Part shown: piece by piece, positions 56,375 to 63,581 of the stretch | Layout: each line of letters begins with the position of its first letter | How positions within the stretch are numbered: position 1 is the first letter of the stretch | NCBI RefSeq assembly: GCF_003072505.1 | Contig: NZ_NTGB01000001.1 | Location: 2,281,955 to 2,345,954, forward strand | DNA length: 64,000 nucleotides | DNA from: Polynucleobacter rarus | Lineage (GTDB): Bacteria; Pseudomonadota; Gammaproteobacteria; Burkholderiales; Burkholderiaceae | Direction: 5' to 3' | Made by a program: the position numbers and the translations under genes | Notes under the pieces: model-generated | What the model was told of the DNA's origin: nothing | Databases searched by the model: none | Seen by the model: only the letters and a program-made list of their open reading frames with translations

Positions 56375-57190
56375 TTAGGTTGTTGATTTTTTAAAACCAC
56401 CTAAAACCCATCCTAATAGTTCATGCCAAACTTGTTGCGTTCTTAAGAGACCTGAAGCTCCCGGCAAATAATCAAGGGGAGTAAATTTTTCTTTATTATC
56501 GAAGCCAAGTGGAACTGGTATGACTTCAAAGCCAGCTTGGGTAAACTCTCGCATTGCTCTAGGTATATGCCAAAAATGGGTCACTAGGTAAATTTTTTGT
56601 ATATCGTCGTTCTTCAATATTTTTGCAGAAAACAAGGCATTTTCATGGGTAGTATTGGAATCTTTTTCTATCCATTTAACTGACGTACCTAGTTCTTTTT
56701 CCAGAACTATCGCCATTAAAGTCCCTTCTGCTAACTCATTAACATTTGTTTTGTCTGGTAAACCGCCTGCAACTAGAACTGGTAGGTGCGTACTTTTGGC
56801 AAGTCTGGCACCCATTCTGAGCCGTTCCATGCCTTCTTTAGAAATGTCTTGAGTTTGATAATCCGGTAATTCTTGAGCTCCACGCCTAACCCCACCGCCC
56901 AAGATAACGATTGCTTGAGGTTTTGGAAGAGTCGAGATTTCATCAAACATCAATGGTTTAGGCCAGTTTACTAAGTAGCCAACCCAACCGGTGAATGCTT
57001 GACTAAACACCACTGTACTAGTTACCCACAATAAAATGATCGATAAAACTAAAGTAGAGTACTGAAGTTTTCGTCTTTTATTTAAAAATAAGAGAGCAAA
57101 AATTGCTAACAACAACCATAACAGTGGCGGCATTAGGGCGTTAGCAAGAATGTTTCTAGCAGCCCATGCAATCGTCCAACTTTCATTCAT
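56375..57190 (-). CDS. YdcF/ElyC-like DUF218 membrane protein
   Basis: A 271-residue protein with two N-terminal membrane helices and a DUF218 domain: AIVILGGGVRRG, LPVLVAGGLPDKTN, WIEKDSNTTHENALFSAKIL (with the conserved Thr-x-x-Asn) and YLVTHFWHIPRAMREF. ElyC-type proteins affect undecaprenyl-phosphate and envelope-polysaccharide metabolism. It is the first gene downstream of the ops element, about 300 nt away, and 284 nt upstream of the small membrane gene, so it heads the RfaH-controlled block. Confidence 0.85.
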   Translation of the reverse strand: MNESWTIAWAARNILANALMPPLLWLLLAIFALLFLNKRRKLQYSTLVLSIILLWVTSTVVFSQAFTGWVGYLVNWPKPLMFDEISTLPKPQAIVILGGGVRRGAQELPDYQTQDISKEGMERLRMGARLAKSTHLPVLVAGGLPDKTNVNELAEGTLMAIVLEKELGTSVKWIEKDSNTTHENALFSAKILKNDDIQKIYLVTHFWHIPRAMREFTQAGFEVIPVPLGFDNKEKFTPLDYLPGASGLLRTQQVWHELLGWVLGGFKKSTT

Positions 57191-57485
57191 GATTTGAGAT
57201 TAAACTCTCGCGCAATTGATTTCTTTCAGTATTTATTTATTTAAATTCGATTGCGTTTTTTAACATCTTATTAATTTAGTTATCTAATATTGAGACAAGA
57301 GTATTGTCAATAAAGTAACAGAGACCTTGTTAAAGATAATTTACAAATACCAGCAATCCATCTGTTTTCATCTCTTTTTTGGATAAATTTCAAGATTACT
57401 CATTACAAGGCCCATCTGATCAAGGTATGTAATGGCTGATTTAAACAATATTGAATTATCTAAACGGTAAATTTTAGTTTTTTAG

Positions 57486-57497
57486 CACGCTACCGCC
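57486..57497 (-). promoter_or_regulatory. ops element for RfaH recruitment
   Basis: The minus strand reads GGCGGTAGCGTG, identical to the core ops sequence of E. coli JUMPstart leaders, followed by CTAAAAAACT. It lies about 128 nt after the end of the rfaH-type gene and about 296 nt before the YdcF-like gene at the head of the long minus-strand capsule block. In E. coli, polymerase pauses here, the non-template strand forms a hairpin and RfaH binds. Confidence 0.88.
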
Positions 57498-57528
57498 ATT
57501 CCGCCTAGGATTTAAGGAAGATGGGAAT

Positions 57529-57557
57529 TTACTATTTCAGCACTTTACAAATGACAA
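57529..57557 (-). promoter_or_regulatory. Candidate promoter of capsule operon
   Basis: Minus-strand TTGTCA (-35, 57557-57552), 17-nt spacer and TAGTAA (-10, 57534-57529). The start site would be near 57522, about 25 nt before the ops element. The -35 is good, the -10 weak, so this is only a candidate. Confidence 0.35.
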
Positions 57558-57624
57558 ATCAATTAAATGTCATTTATTTATTTAAGATAATCATCGACTT
57601 TTAAAAATAGACATTAAATACACC

Positions 57625-58137
57625 TTATTCAATCCCCTTAATGAGGGAAGAAACAGGGATTTGTATCTTTTGTAACTTACCCAGCAGCTCTATCAAAACC
57701 ATTGCCCTGATTTCACCATTTGACTGCTGTTGGATTTCTTGAAAACTACCACTTAGGCCTTTCATCGGCCCTTCTTGAATCATTACTTTTTCATTCGTCT
57801 CAAAGATCTTTTTTGTGACTTGTCCAAAACTTTCTGCTTGTTCTTTAATCATCATGAGCAACTCATCCGGCACCTTTACCGGTTCCGTATTCATCCCAAA
57901 CCGTAATATTTGATGCACACCTCTAGTTGATCGAATCGGAAACCAATTACTATGCACTTGATCTAACTTGATAAACAAATATCTTGCGAACAAAGGTTCG
58001 CTTTTAGTATCTAATGACTTACTTCGAATAATTTCCTTGGAGATAGTGGGTAAATACACTTCAAAGCCTTGGTTTAGCAGATTTTCTTGAGCCCTAAATT
58101 CTTGCCTAGGTTTTGTGTGTATGACATACCAACTCAT
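57625..58137 (-). CDS. rfaH: RfaH-type transcription antiterminator (NusG paralogue)
   Basis: A 170-residue NusG-like protein. The NGN domain has SWYVIHTKPRQEFRAQENL, then the KSEPLFARYLFIKLD and TRGVHQILRFG segments, which parallel RfaH (SEPLFPNYLFVEFD, TRGVSHFVRFG in E. coli). The C-terminal KOW-like part begins at EKVMIQEGPMKGLSG. RfaH-class proteins load at ops, suppress termination and recruit ribosomes for long operons for LPS, capsule or adhesins. A perfect ops lies downstream of this gene and ahead of the capsule block, so the target is in this window. Confidence 0.87.
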   Translation of the reverse strand: MSWYVIHTKPRQEFRAQENLLNQGFEVYLPTISKEIIRSKSLDTKSEPLFARYLFIKLDQVHSNWFPIRSTRGVHQILRFGMNTEPVKVPDELLMMIKEQAESFGQVTKKIFETNEKVMIQEGPMKGLSGSFQEIQQQSNGEIRAMVLIELLGKLQKIQIPVSSLIKGIE

Positions 58138-58646
58138 GATTCAACCATAACCCTTCCATGTTTTGCCGCATTTTTTTTATTCAGAATCTTAGTAAAAAAG
58201 CTCCATAAGCTGTTGGGATTATAAGTTACTCAAATGAAATTAATTACACTTGCACTACTTTGATGCATAAAAATACCTCCTTTTGGAGGTGAACTAGCAA
58301 CCCTTACATTATCTGCTTAAGCCTTCAAAGTACTGCCTCAAACTTAGCATTTCAACAGCAACTCTTGGTCTAATCTCCAACAATTAAGCGAGGTATCTCA
58401 TCGATACCAAATACTCCAATAGCATCATACGAAACTTTGCGCCTTTCTTACAAACTAAATGAAGGAGCTAAAAAATCCAAGTTATTGAATCACATGGATA
58501 TTTTTACCGCGAGTCACGTCATGAACTGATGTTGCGAACTTCAAATACGCATAGACTAAAGTTAATACAAGCTTTTACTAATTGATTATTAGTAAATGAG
58601 CCCTTCATTCGTCTTTGATTCCTCTTGCTTTCTATTTAATTCCTAG
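58138..58646. other. 509-nt gap between pyrB and rfaH
   Basis: No gene or RNA was recognised. It contains a minus-strand hairpin at 58267-58290, likely the pyrB terminator, and should contain the rfaH promoter between that hairpin and 58138; no strong consensus promoter was visible to me. Confidence 0.5.
58267..58290 (-). terminator. Weak intrinsic terminator downstream of pyrB
   Basis: Minus strand: ACCTCC, loop AAAA, GGAGGT, followed by ATTTTTAT. Only six base pairs, but with a U-rich tract; it lies about 360 nt past the pyrB stop and would separate pyrB from rfaH. Confidence 0.45.
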
Positions 58647-59705
58647 TTAATTCCCAGCAACAATCGACATCACAGCCATTCTTACTGCAATCCCAAACGT
58701 CACCTGTTTCAGGATCACCGACTGAGGACCATCAGCCACTTCACTTGCAATCTCCACTCCACGATTCATTGGTCCAGGATGCATCACAATTGCCTCTTTA
58801 TCGGCGAGTACCAATCTTTCTGGTGTCAGTCCCCACTGCCGGAAGAACTCTTCACCTTCAGGAACTTGACCTACTTCCATTCTCTCTTTTTGGATTCGAA
58901 GGGTCATCACCACATCCACCCCTTTTAAGCCTTCTTCTAAACTATGGAAGACTCTGACCCCCTGTAAATCAAGATCACTTGGAATTAAGCTTTCTGGACC
59001 AATGACACGTATATCTTGACAGCCTAAAGTAGCTAGGCCATAAATATTCGATTTAGCAACCCGGCTATGAATTACATCCCCTACAATTGCGACTTTTAGT
59101 TTAGTGAAGTCTTTCTTAAAGTGACGCATGGTAAACAGATCTAGCAGTCCTTGCGTAGGATGTTGATTCGTGCCGTCTCCAGCATTAATGACATGTACAT
59201 AGTTCGGCAAATGCCGAGCTATTTGCTCTGAAGCACCCGTGGTTTTATGTCGAACCACAAAAATATCTGCTTGCATTGCAACTAAGTTATCAATCGTATC
59301 GAGTAAGCTTTCTCCCTTAGAAGTCGAGCTGGTTTGAATATCTAAATTAATGACATCCGCTGATAGCCGATTAGCGGCGATTTCAAAGGTGGTTCTAGTA
59401 CGGGTAGAGTTTTCAAAAAAGAGATTGAAAACACTTTTACCTCTTAGTAGTGGCAGCTTCTTTACTTCACGGCTTGGATTATTAAAACTAACGAATTGAT
59501 TTGCCGTATCCAGAATTTGCTCAATCGTTGCTTTAGGCAATCCTTCGAGCGTGATCAAGTGGGTTAGTTGTTTGTTAGCATTGAGTTGAATCTGAGGTGC
59601 TTTTGAGGCAGAAATAGGTGAGGATTCTATCGGGTTTGAGCTGGAACTTTTGGGATTGCTAGTGGGATTTAAAGAAGAATCGTTATTTTTATCAGAAAAG
59701 TCCAT
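58647..59705 (-). CDS. pyrB: Aspartate carbamoyltransferase catalytic subunit
   Basis: Makes N-carbamoylaspartate from carbamoyl phosphate and aspartate, step two of pyrimidine synthesis. The carbamoyl-phosphate site [15 protein letters not shown] and the [11 protein letters not shown] loop are intact, as are [12 protein letters not shown] and the C-terminal [11 protein letters not shown]. At 352 residues it is about 35-40 longer than usual; the extra is an N-terminal Ser/Asn/Pro-rich tract of about 45 residues before [19 protein letters not shown], with an ATG start. No downstream ATG would give the normal length. pyrR lies upstream on the same strand. Confidence 0.96.
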   Translation of the reverse strand: MDFSDKNNDSSLNPTSNPKSSSSNPIESSPISASKAPQIQLNANKQLTHLITLEGLPKATIEQILDTANQFVSFNNPSREVKKLPLLRGKSVFNLFFENSTRTRTTFEIAANRLSADVINLDIQTSSTSKGESLLDTIDNLVAMQADIFVVRHKTTGASEQIARHLPNYVHVINAGDGTNQHPTQGLLDLFTMRHFKKDFTKLKVAIVGDVIHSRVAKSNIYGLATLGCQDIRVIGPESLIPSDLDLQGVRVFHSLEEGLKGVDVVMTLRIQKERMEVGQVPEGEEFFRQWGLTPERLVLADKEAIVMHPGPMNRGVEIASEVADGPQSVILKQVTFGIAVRMAVMSIVAGN

Positions 59706-60013
59706 GAATTCTTAAAACTCCAATAATCATTATGTAATTGCCTACATTTTACGACTTAACAAAAATAACAGGTATTTTTAGTTAAACATCCCTTAAGGAC
59801 GATTACATTATTAAACTTCAGTAGTTCCGATTCAGTAGTTCCGATTTAGTAGTTATGATTCAGAAGCAGGGTTATCCTATTCCATCGCCTTTAAAATGAA
59901 TTCACCAATTTAATTTTTAACCCTTGAGCATTAATTGGTAAATCCTTAGCCCCAAGTTTCTAGTCACAAACTCCTAACCTAACCTTCATACTAGTACTGA
60001 TCAGCAAATAGGA
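59706..60013. other. 308-nt gap between pyrR and pyrB
   Basis: No gene seen. It contains a 14-nt tandem repeat at 59819-59860 and otherwise AT-rich sequence. Could hold a pyrB promoter or leader; no clear attenuator hairpin was recognised. Confidence 0.5.
59819..59860. repeat. Three tandem copies of a 14-nt unit
   Basis: CAGTAGTTCCGATT occurs twice in a row (59819-59832 and 59833-59846), followed by a degenerate third copy TAGTAGTTATGATT (59847-59860). Lies in the pyrR-pyrB gap. Confidence 0.85.
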
Positions 60014-60565
60014 TTAAGCAGGCACCTTACGCTCTGTATTGAAATCCAACTTCCCATTGGAGAGCATGCTCAAGACTAAGCGTTGATTATCACCAAGATC
60101 CAATACCTTAGCCCCGCGGTAAGACGCCTCTACTGGTAGTTCACGACGATAACGATCGGCAAGAACAGCTAGCTCCACTTTGGCAGGTCTACCAAAATCA
60201 AACAGCTCATTCAGAGCAGCTCGCACCGTTCTACCCGTATCCAAGACATCATCGACTAGGACGACGTGAGCACCCTCTACTGAAAAGGGTAAGTTCGTCG
60301 ACATCCCTTCTGAACTATTAATCGCACTAGTCCCTTTTGCAGAGTAATCATCACGATGAAAACTCACATTCACAACCCCATAACTAGATAATCCTAGATC
60401 CTTCGCTAAACGCTGCGCTACCCAAACTCCGCCACTGGCTAGACCTGCTAGTTGAAGATTAGGATTTTTGATCTGCGCTTCTTTGAGTAAGCCCAATAAA
60501 TGCGTATAGAGCTTTTCAGCATCCGGTAAGGATGATGGGATCTCGTCTGGTATGTTGGCAGTCAT
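60014..60565 (-). CDS. pyrR: PyrR-type uracil phosphoribosyltransferase/regulator
   Basis: A 183-residue type I phosphoribosyltransferase. The PRPP loop is HVVLVDDVLDTGRTVRAALNE, and LAGLASGGVWVAQRLA and a central VNVSFHRDD stretch match PyrR. In Gram-positive bacteria PyrR is an RNA-binding attenuator of pyr genes; in betaproteobacteria the gene commonly sits beside pyrB and may act as uracil phosphoribosyltransferase and regulator. Basic RNA-binding features were not tested. Confidence 0.92.
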   Translation of the reverse strand: MTANIPDEIPSSLPDAEKLYTHLLGLLKEAQIKNPNLQLAGLASGGVWVAQRLAKDLGLSSYGVVNVSFHRDDYSAKGTSAINSSEGMSTNLPFSVEGAHVVLVDDVLDTGRTVRAALNELFDFGRPAKVELAVLADRYRRELPVEASYRGAKVLDLGDNQRLVLSMLSNGKLDFNTERKVPA

Positions 60566-60630
60566 GGTGATGATTTATTTGGTTGGGTATCTTAAAAAAA
60601 CTGCATTTAAAAGCTTAAGGTAATTTCTAA

Positions 60631-60759
60631 TTAAGGTAATTTTTCTTTTGTCCAAGTGGCTGATCGTTCAATATCTTTACCTAAACCTTGTACGGTATTA
60701 CAAGCCACCAGTGAAAAAGCCAAACCGCTGAGGGTCAAAATCATTAGAAGTTTTTTCAT
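60631..60759 (-). CDS. Entericidin-like small lipoprotein
   Basis: A 42-residue lipoprotein. ATG at 60759 follows an AAGGTGA site. The hydrophobic leader MKKLLMILTLSGLAFSLVAC ends in lipobox with Cys20, and the mature NTVQGLGKDIERSATW is the entericidin A/B signature. Entericidins are small outer-envelope lipoproteins linked in E. coli to a toxin-antidote-like role; the betaproteobacterial members are widespread and of unclear role. It stands alone on the minus strand, upstream of pyrR. Confidence 0.88.
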   Translation of the reverse strand: MKKLLMILTLSGLAFSLVACNTVQGLGKDIERSATWTKEKLP

Positions 60760-60916
60760 CGATTCACCTTTTCATTTGTAAAAAATTTGTTTAACAAGAT
60801 CTTATTGTAAATTTAAAAAAAAATTCTAAGTAAATCTAATATTTTTTTCGTAATTTTTGTCATTTTAAAATCCCTTAGACTTTATTTTCCAAGTTAATCT
60901 GACAAATTTCTAAGAT

Positions 60917-61765
60917 TCAACCTTCGAATAAATATCCTAATTTATTTTCCAACCCTTTTACTAGTTCATTTAATTCATATTTTTCTAATTGATTTTTTCT
61001 TAAGAACACATTCCATTGAATATTTTTGTTTTTATCTTGTGAAAACTCACTCGTTAAGCCCGTAGGCAAGCCTTTAGGCATGATGGTTTTTCTTCGACTA
61101 ATTGTCGCTTCTACAGCTTTCCTTAAAGTTTCTTTATCTAAATCAGAGTGATGTAGGATAACCCATAGGTCAAAATAATCTTTCAATCTACTATTAGCAA
61201 TTCCAAGAGAAATAATTGCATCTAATTTTTCAGCTACTACGGTATAACGTGGGTACACTCTTAATTTAGGGCTAGGAAACTCATCCAGCAATACTGGATA
61301 GTCAGCCAACTCAGGTGCTGGCGTAACTGCATCTCCATAACCGACATCTACTTGTACAGCTGATCGGGCACTGTCAAGATTTGCCACTAAGTTAATTCGC
61401 ATACCCGTATAGTTTGCCTCTTTACGAATTTCTTCCGCACGAATACTGTCTCCATCAAAGCTAATACCATCTCTCAACTCTAATTCACAAAGATCTTTAA
61501 AAGCCTGTATTAAATAAGACGCCTCAGGCAATTGAAAGCCAAGCAAATCGATATCTCTTGTTGCCCTTAATGGTACGTCGTACCACACATCAAATAGCAA
61601 CGCTCCCTTTAGCAAAAAATGATCACGATGGGCAGAGATACTTAGCCGATACAAAAATCGTTCCAGTGCATAACGGGTAAGAATTAAATTAAAATCTCTA
61701 CCTTCATCTTTCGCCTTGTTTTTCAACTTTGCTCTAACTGAGGCTGCAATGTTTTTATCAACCAT
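60917..61765 (-). CDS. abiEii: AbiEii-type nucleotidyltransferase toxin
   Basis: A 282-residue nucleotidyltransferase of the AbiEii/AbiGii (DUF1814) family. LTRYALERFLYRLSIS, then FLLKGALLFDVWYDVPLRATRDIDLLG, holds the nucleotidyltransferase core with Asp-Ile-Asp metal ligands; VEKLDAIIS and RLKDYFDLWVILH are further family motifs (the latter with the conserved Asp-Phe-x-Asp/His). In type IV systems AbiEii is the toxin. ATG overlaps the antitoxin stop by 8 nt, so the pair is coupled. Confidence 0.92.
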   Translation of the reverse strand: MVDKNIAASVRAKLKNKAKDEGRDFNLILTRYALERFLYRLSISAHRDHFLLKGALLFDVWYDVPLRATRDIDLLGFQLPEASYLIQAFKDLCELELRDGISFDGDSIRAEEIRKEANYTGMRINLVANLDSARSAVQVDVGYGDAVTPAPELADYPVLLDEFPSPKLRVYPRYTVVAEKLDAIISLGIANSRLKDYFDLWVILHHSDLDKETLRKAVEATISRRKTIMPKGLPTGLTSEFSQDKNKNIQWNVFLRKNQLEKYELNELVKGLENKLGYLFEG

Positions 61766-62363
61766 TTAGACTCTCTAGGTATGGTCTCATTACATTATTT
61801 ACTCGGCAAATTTTGGCATATTCCCAAACTTGATCCATGGACATCCTTTTACTTCGCCAAGCCTCCTGCAGTGCCTCAATGGCAATATCTATACCAATTT
61901 TATTTCGGTATTTAAAACAATCTACGATTGTCTTTTCAATATCAGTCACGCAGATGCTCACCACTTCATCAATCACTTTAGTCTGCACTCCTGACTCTAA
62001 GGCCTCACCTGAGAATCGAACCACCCTCAGTGGCGGGTATTGCATATGTGGTGCACGTGCCTTTACATCCACCGCCAACCAAACTTGATGTGGAGACTGT
62101 GTCGTCAAGCCATGTATCTGTAAAGCAGTAAGTAAACAAAATATACTATGGGGAAATTTAATGGCCACTTCCGCCAAGGTAGACTGTTCAGTGACTACTC
62201 GATCGGGAAGAGTATATAAACCTCGACTGAGCTGCAACAATCGCTCCTCATCTACTAGCTTTGCCAGTTCACCTCTGGGTAAATTTAGGTTAGCCAAATC
62301 CCTTGCTCTTAAAATACCTTTTTGAGCCGCCATAACTAGAATAGTTTCTTTAGAGGATTGCAT
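61758..62363 (-). CDS. abiEi: AbiEi-type antitoxin and autorepressor
   Basis: A 201-residue protein. An N-terminal winged helix (KGILRARDLANLNLPRGELAKLVDEERLLQLSRGLYTLP is the stretch from residue about 15 to 53; the GLYTLP end is diagnostic) is followed by the AbiEi C-terminal domain (HSIFCLLTALQIHGLTT and VTDIEKTIVDCFKYRNKIG). It should repress its own promoter and neutralise AbiEii by a non-contact mechanism. It sits upstream of abiEii, antitoxin first. Confidence 0.92.
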   Translation of the reverse strand: MQSSKETILVMAAQKGILRARDLANLNLPRGELAKLVDEERLLQLSRGLYTLPDRVVTEQSTLAEVAIKFPHSIFCLLTALQIHGLTTQSPHQVWLAVDVKARAPHMQYPPLRVVRFSGEALESGVQTKVIDEVVSICVTDIEKTIVDCFKYRNKIGIDIAIEALQEAWRSKRMSMDQVWEYAKICRVNNVMRPYLESLNG

Positions 62364-62386
62364 ATAAACTATTTTAACATATTGTC

Positions 62387-62406
62387 GGTAAATATTAATA
62401 AATACC
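62387..62406. promoter_or_regulatory. Imperfect palindrome before abiEi (candidate operator)
   Basis: GGTA-AA-TATTAATA-AA-TACC, symmetric except for the AA pairs; it lies about 24 nt upstream of the abiEi start and just before a TAAAAT box (minus strand). AbiEi proteins are known to bind inverted repeats at their own promoter, so this is a natural candidate. Confidence 0.45.
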
Positions 62407-62540
62407 TACATTTTGTATGGTCTAATGATTTCTAAACTATATTTTTCAAATTACCATTCTTAAAGTAAAGAGGAATTCTCACTTAGATCTCGGTTATAGT
62501 TGATCAATTGCAATGGTAATTTTAAATAAACGCTTTTGGA

Positions 62541-62726
62541 TTAAAAGGCGTCTCTTTTATCTGGCTTTTGTTCTGCACGCTCACTCATGAAATCCTCTGA
62601 TACTTCAAACCCATTTAAGAAAAAGTTATTCCAAGCATTTTTATTTTGTCCAATAGCGTGATCAATTTCTATATTTCGAGTGGTTATTTTCTTCTCTTTT
62701 TCTGAGAAGTTTGCTTCATTAGACAT
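62541..62726 (-). CDS. VapB-like antitoxin lacking its DNA-binding domain
   Basis: A 61-residue protein. Its second half, NAWNNFFLNGFEVSEDFMSERAEQ, then KPDKRDAF, follows the C-terminal toxin-binding pattern of VapB/MvpT antitoxins (W-x-x-F/W-F then DFM-x-ER-x-Q-x-x-x-x-R). The N-terminal half is acidic/basic and shows no AbrB/SpoVT swapped-hairpin fold as VapB should have. No VapC PIN gene is near. It may be a remnant that still binds a toxin encoded elsewhere, or a decayed gene. Confidence 0.5.
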   Translation of the reverse strand: MSNEANFSEKEKKITTRNIEIDHAIGQNKNAWNNFFLNGFEVSEDFMSERAEQKPDKRDAF

Positions 62727-62947
62727 TTTTAACTCCTTGAGTACGATTGTTCACAACACTGATGTAATTTTTTATTCTATCTCTTCTTTGAATTGCCACA
62801 TTTAAAGATCTCCAACATTTAGACCTACAGTAATCTCACCATGCCTAGGCTTACTTGCTAGTGGCAAAGCTTTATGATCATCTAGATAAAAGGGCAGTCA
62901 TGTTTCTTAAGCATCTATTGCTTTTAGTAAGGCCTCTTTTTTTTAAT

Positions 62948-63262
62948 TCAAGATTTTCTATTTTTCTTTCTTGGCTGAGATAACTCCAGATCCTGTAGAC
63001 GACGCCCAAGCACATCATCTTTTGCCAATAAATTGAAGTCATCCTGAAGCTGAAGTGCAGCTAAGATTCTGAGATAAGTGCCAATCGCTACTGCTGGAAA
63101 GCCTTTTTCTGCACGGTGTAGCGTCATTCTAGAAATAGATGATCTTTCTGCCAATAATTCAGCCGAAATACCTCTACGTAAACGAGCGAGTTTAATCCGC
63201 TCTCCTAAGTTATTTAAGATCTTCTGCTCGGATGGAAAGATAGGTTGAGGTTTACTTGGCAT
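62948..63262 (-). CDS. XRE-family HTH regulator (HipB-like)
   Basis: A 104-residue DNA-binding protein. GERIKLARLRRGISAELLAERSSISRMTLHRAEKG (about residues 17-51) is the XRE helix-turn-helix, followed by GTYLRILAALQLQDDFNLLA and a basic tail. This layout is that of HipB-like antitoxins that usually precede hipA. No hipA is visible downstream, in the 221 nt to the VapB-like gene. Its start lies within a perfect inverted repeat, suggesting autoregulation. Confidence 0.82.
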   Translation of the reverse strand: MPSKPQPIFPSEQKILNNLGERIKLARLRRGISAELLAERSSISRMTLHRAEKGFPAVAIGTYLRILAALQLQDDFNLLAKDDVLGRRLQDLELSQPRKKNRKS

Positions 63263-63311
63263 GTATCACATTATTTATGATTAACCGAAATTTTGTACAC
63301 AATGTGATACA
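63262..63311. promoter_or_regulatory. 11-nt perfect inverted repeat over XRE start (operator)
   Basis: TGTATCACATT (63262-63272) and AATGTGATACA (63301-63311) are perfect inverted copies separated by 28 nt. The left copy starts within the ATG of the XRE gene; the promoter would lie between the two copies. Binding of a dimer to each arm, or bridging, fits an autorepressor. Confidence 0.7.
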
Positions 63312-63581
63312 TAGTTAATAAATCTCGTTAGTTTTATGTTTTGCAGAATTTGTTTCGGAGAACGAGGGTGTAAATTAATCTTTGTAAGTTGATTTCAGTT
63401 TTTAGTGAAGGATTAACCTTTCACCAAATTCAATCTCAAATCTATTCATCTCAGATCTCCAATTTTGAATCGGCATCGTCTATTTTTAGACGCTTGCATG
63501 ATTTTTTTTGGCTTTCACTAAACATCAAGAGGCTGTAAATAATTTTCTTTAGTCGATTATCTCAAAACATCCTTGTGATTC
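63312..63581. other. 270-nt gap upstream of XRE gene
   Basis: No gene recognised. It contains a short imperfect hairpin (GTGAAGG and CCTTTCAC near 63405-63425) with no convincing T-tract on either strand. Confidence 0.4.

Noticed and set aside
62727-62947. Possible toxin remnant (frame ending in GEITVGLNVGDL) between VapB-like and XRE genes
   Set aside because: Short, without a start or a family match I can name; not enough to call a pseudogene.
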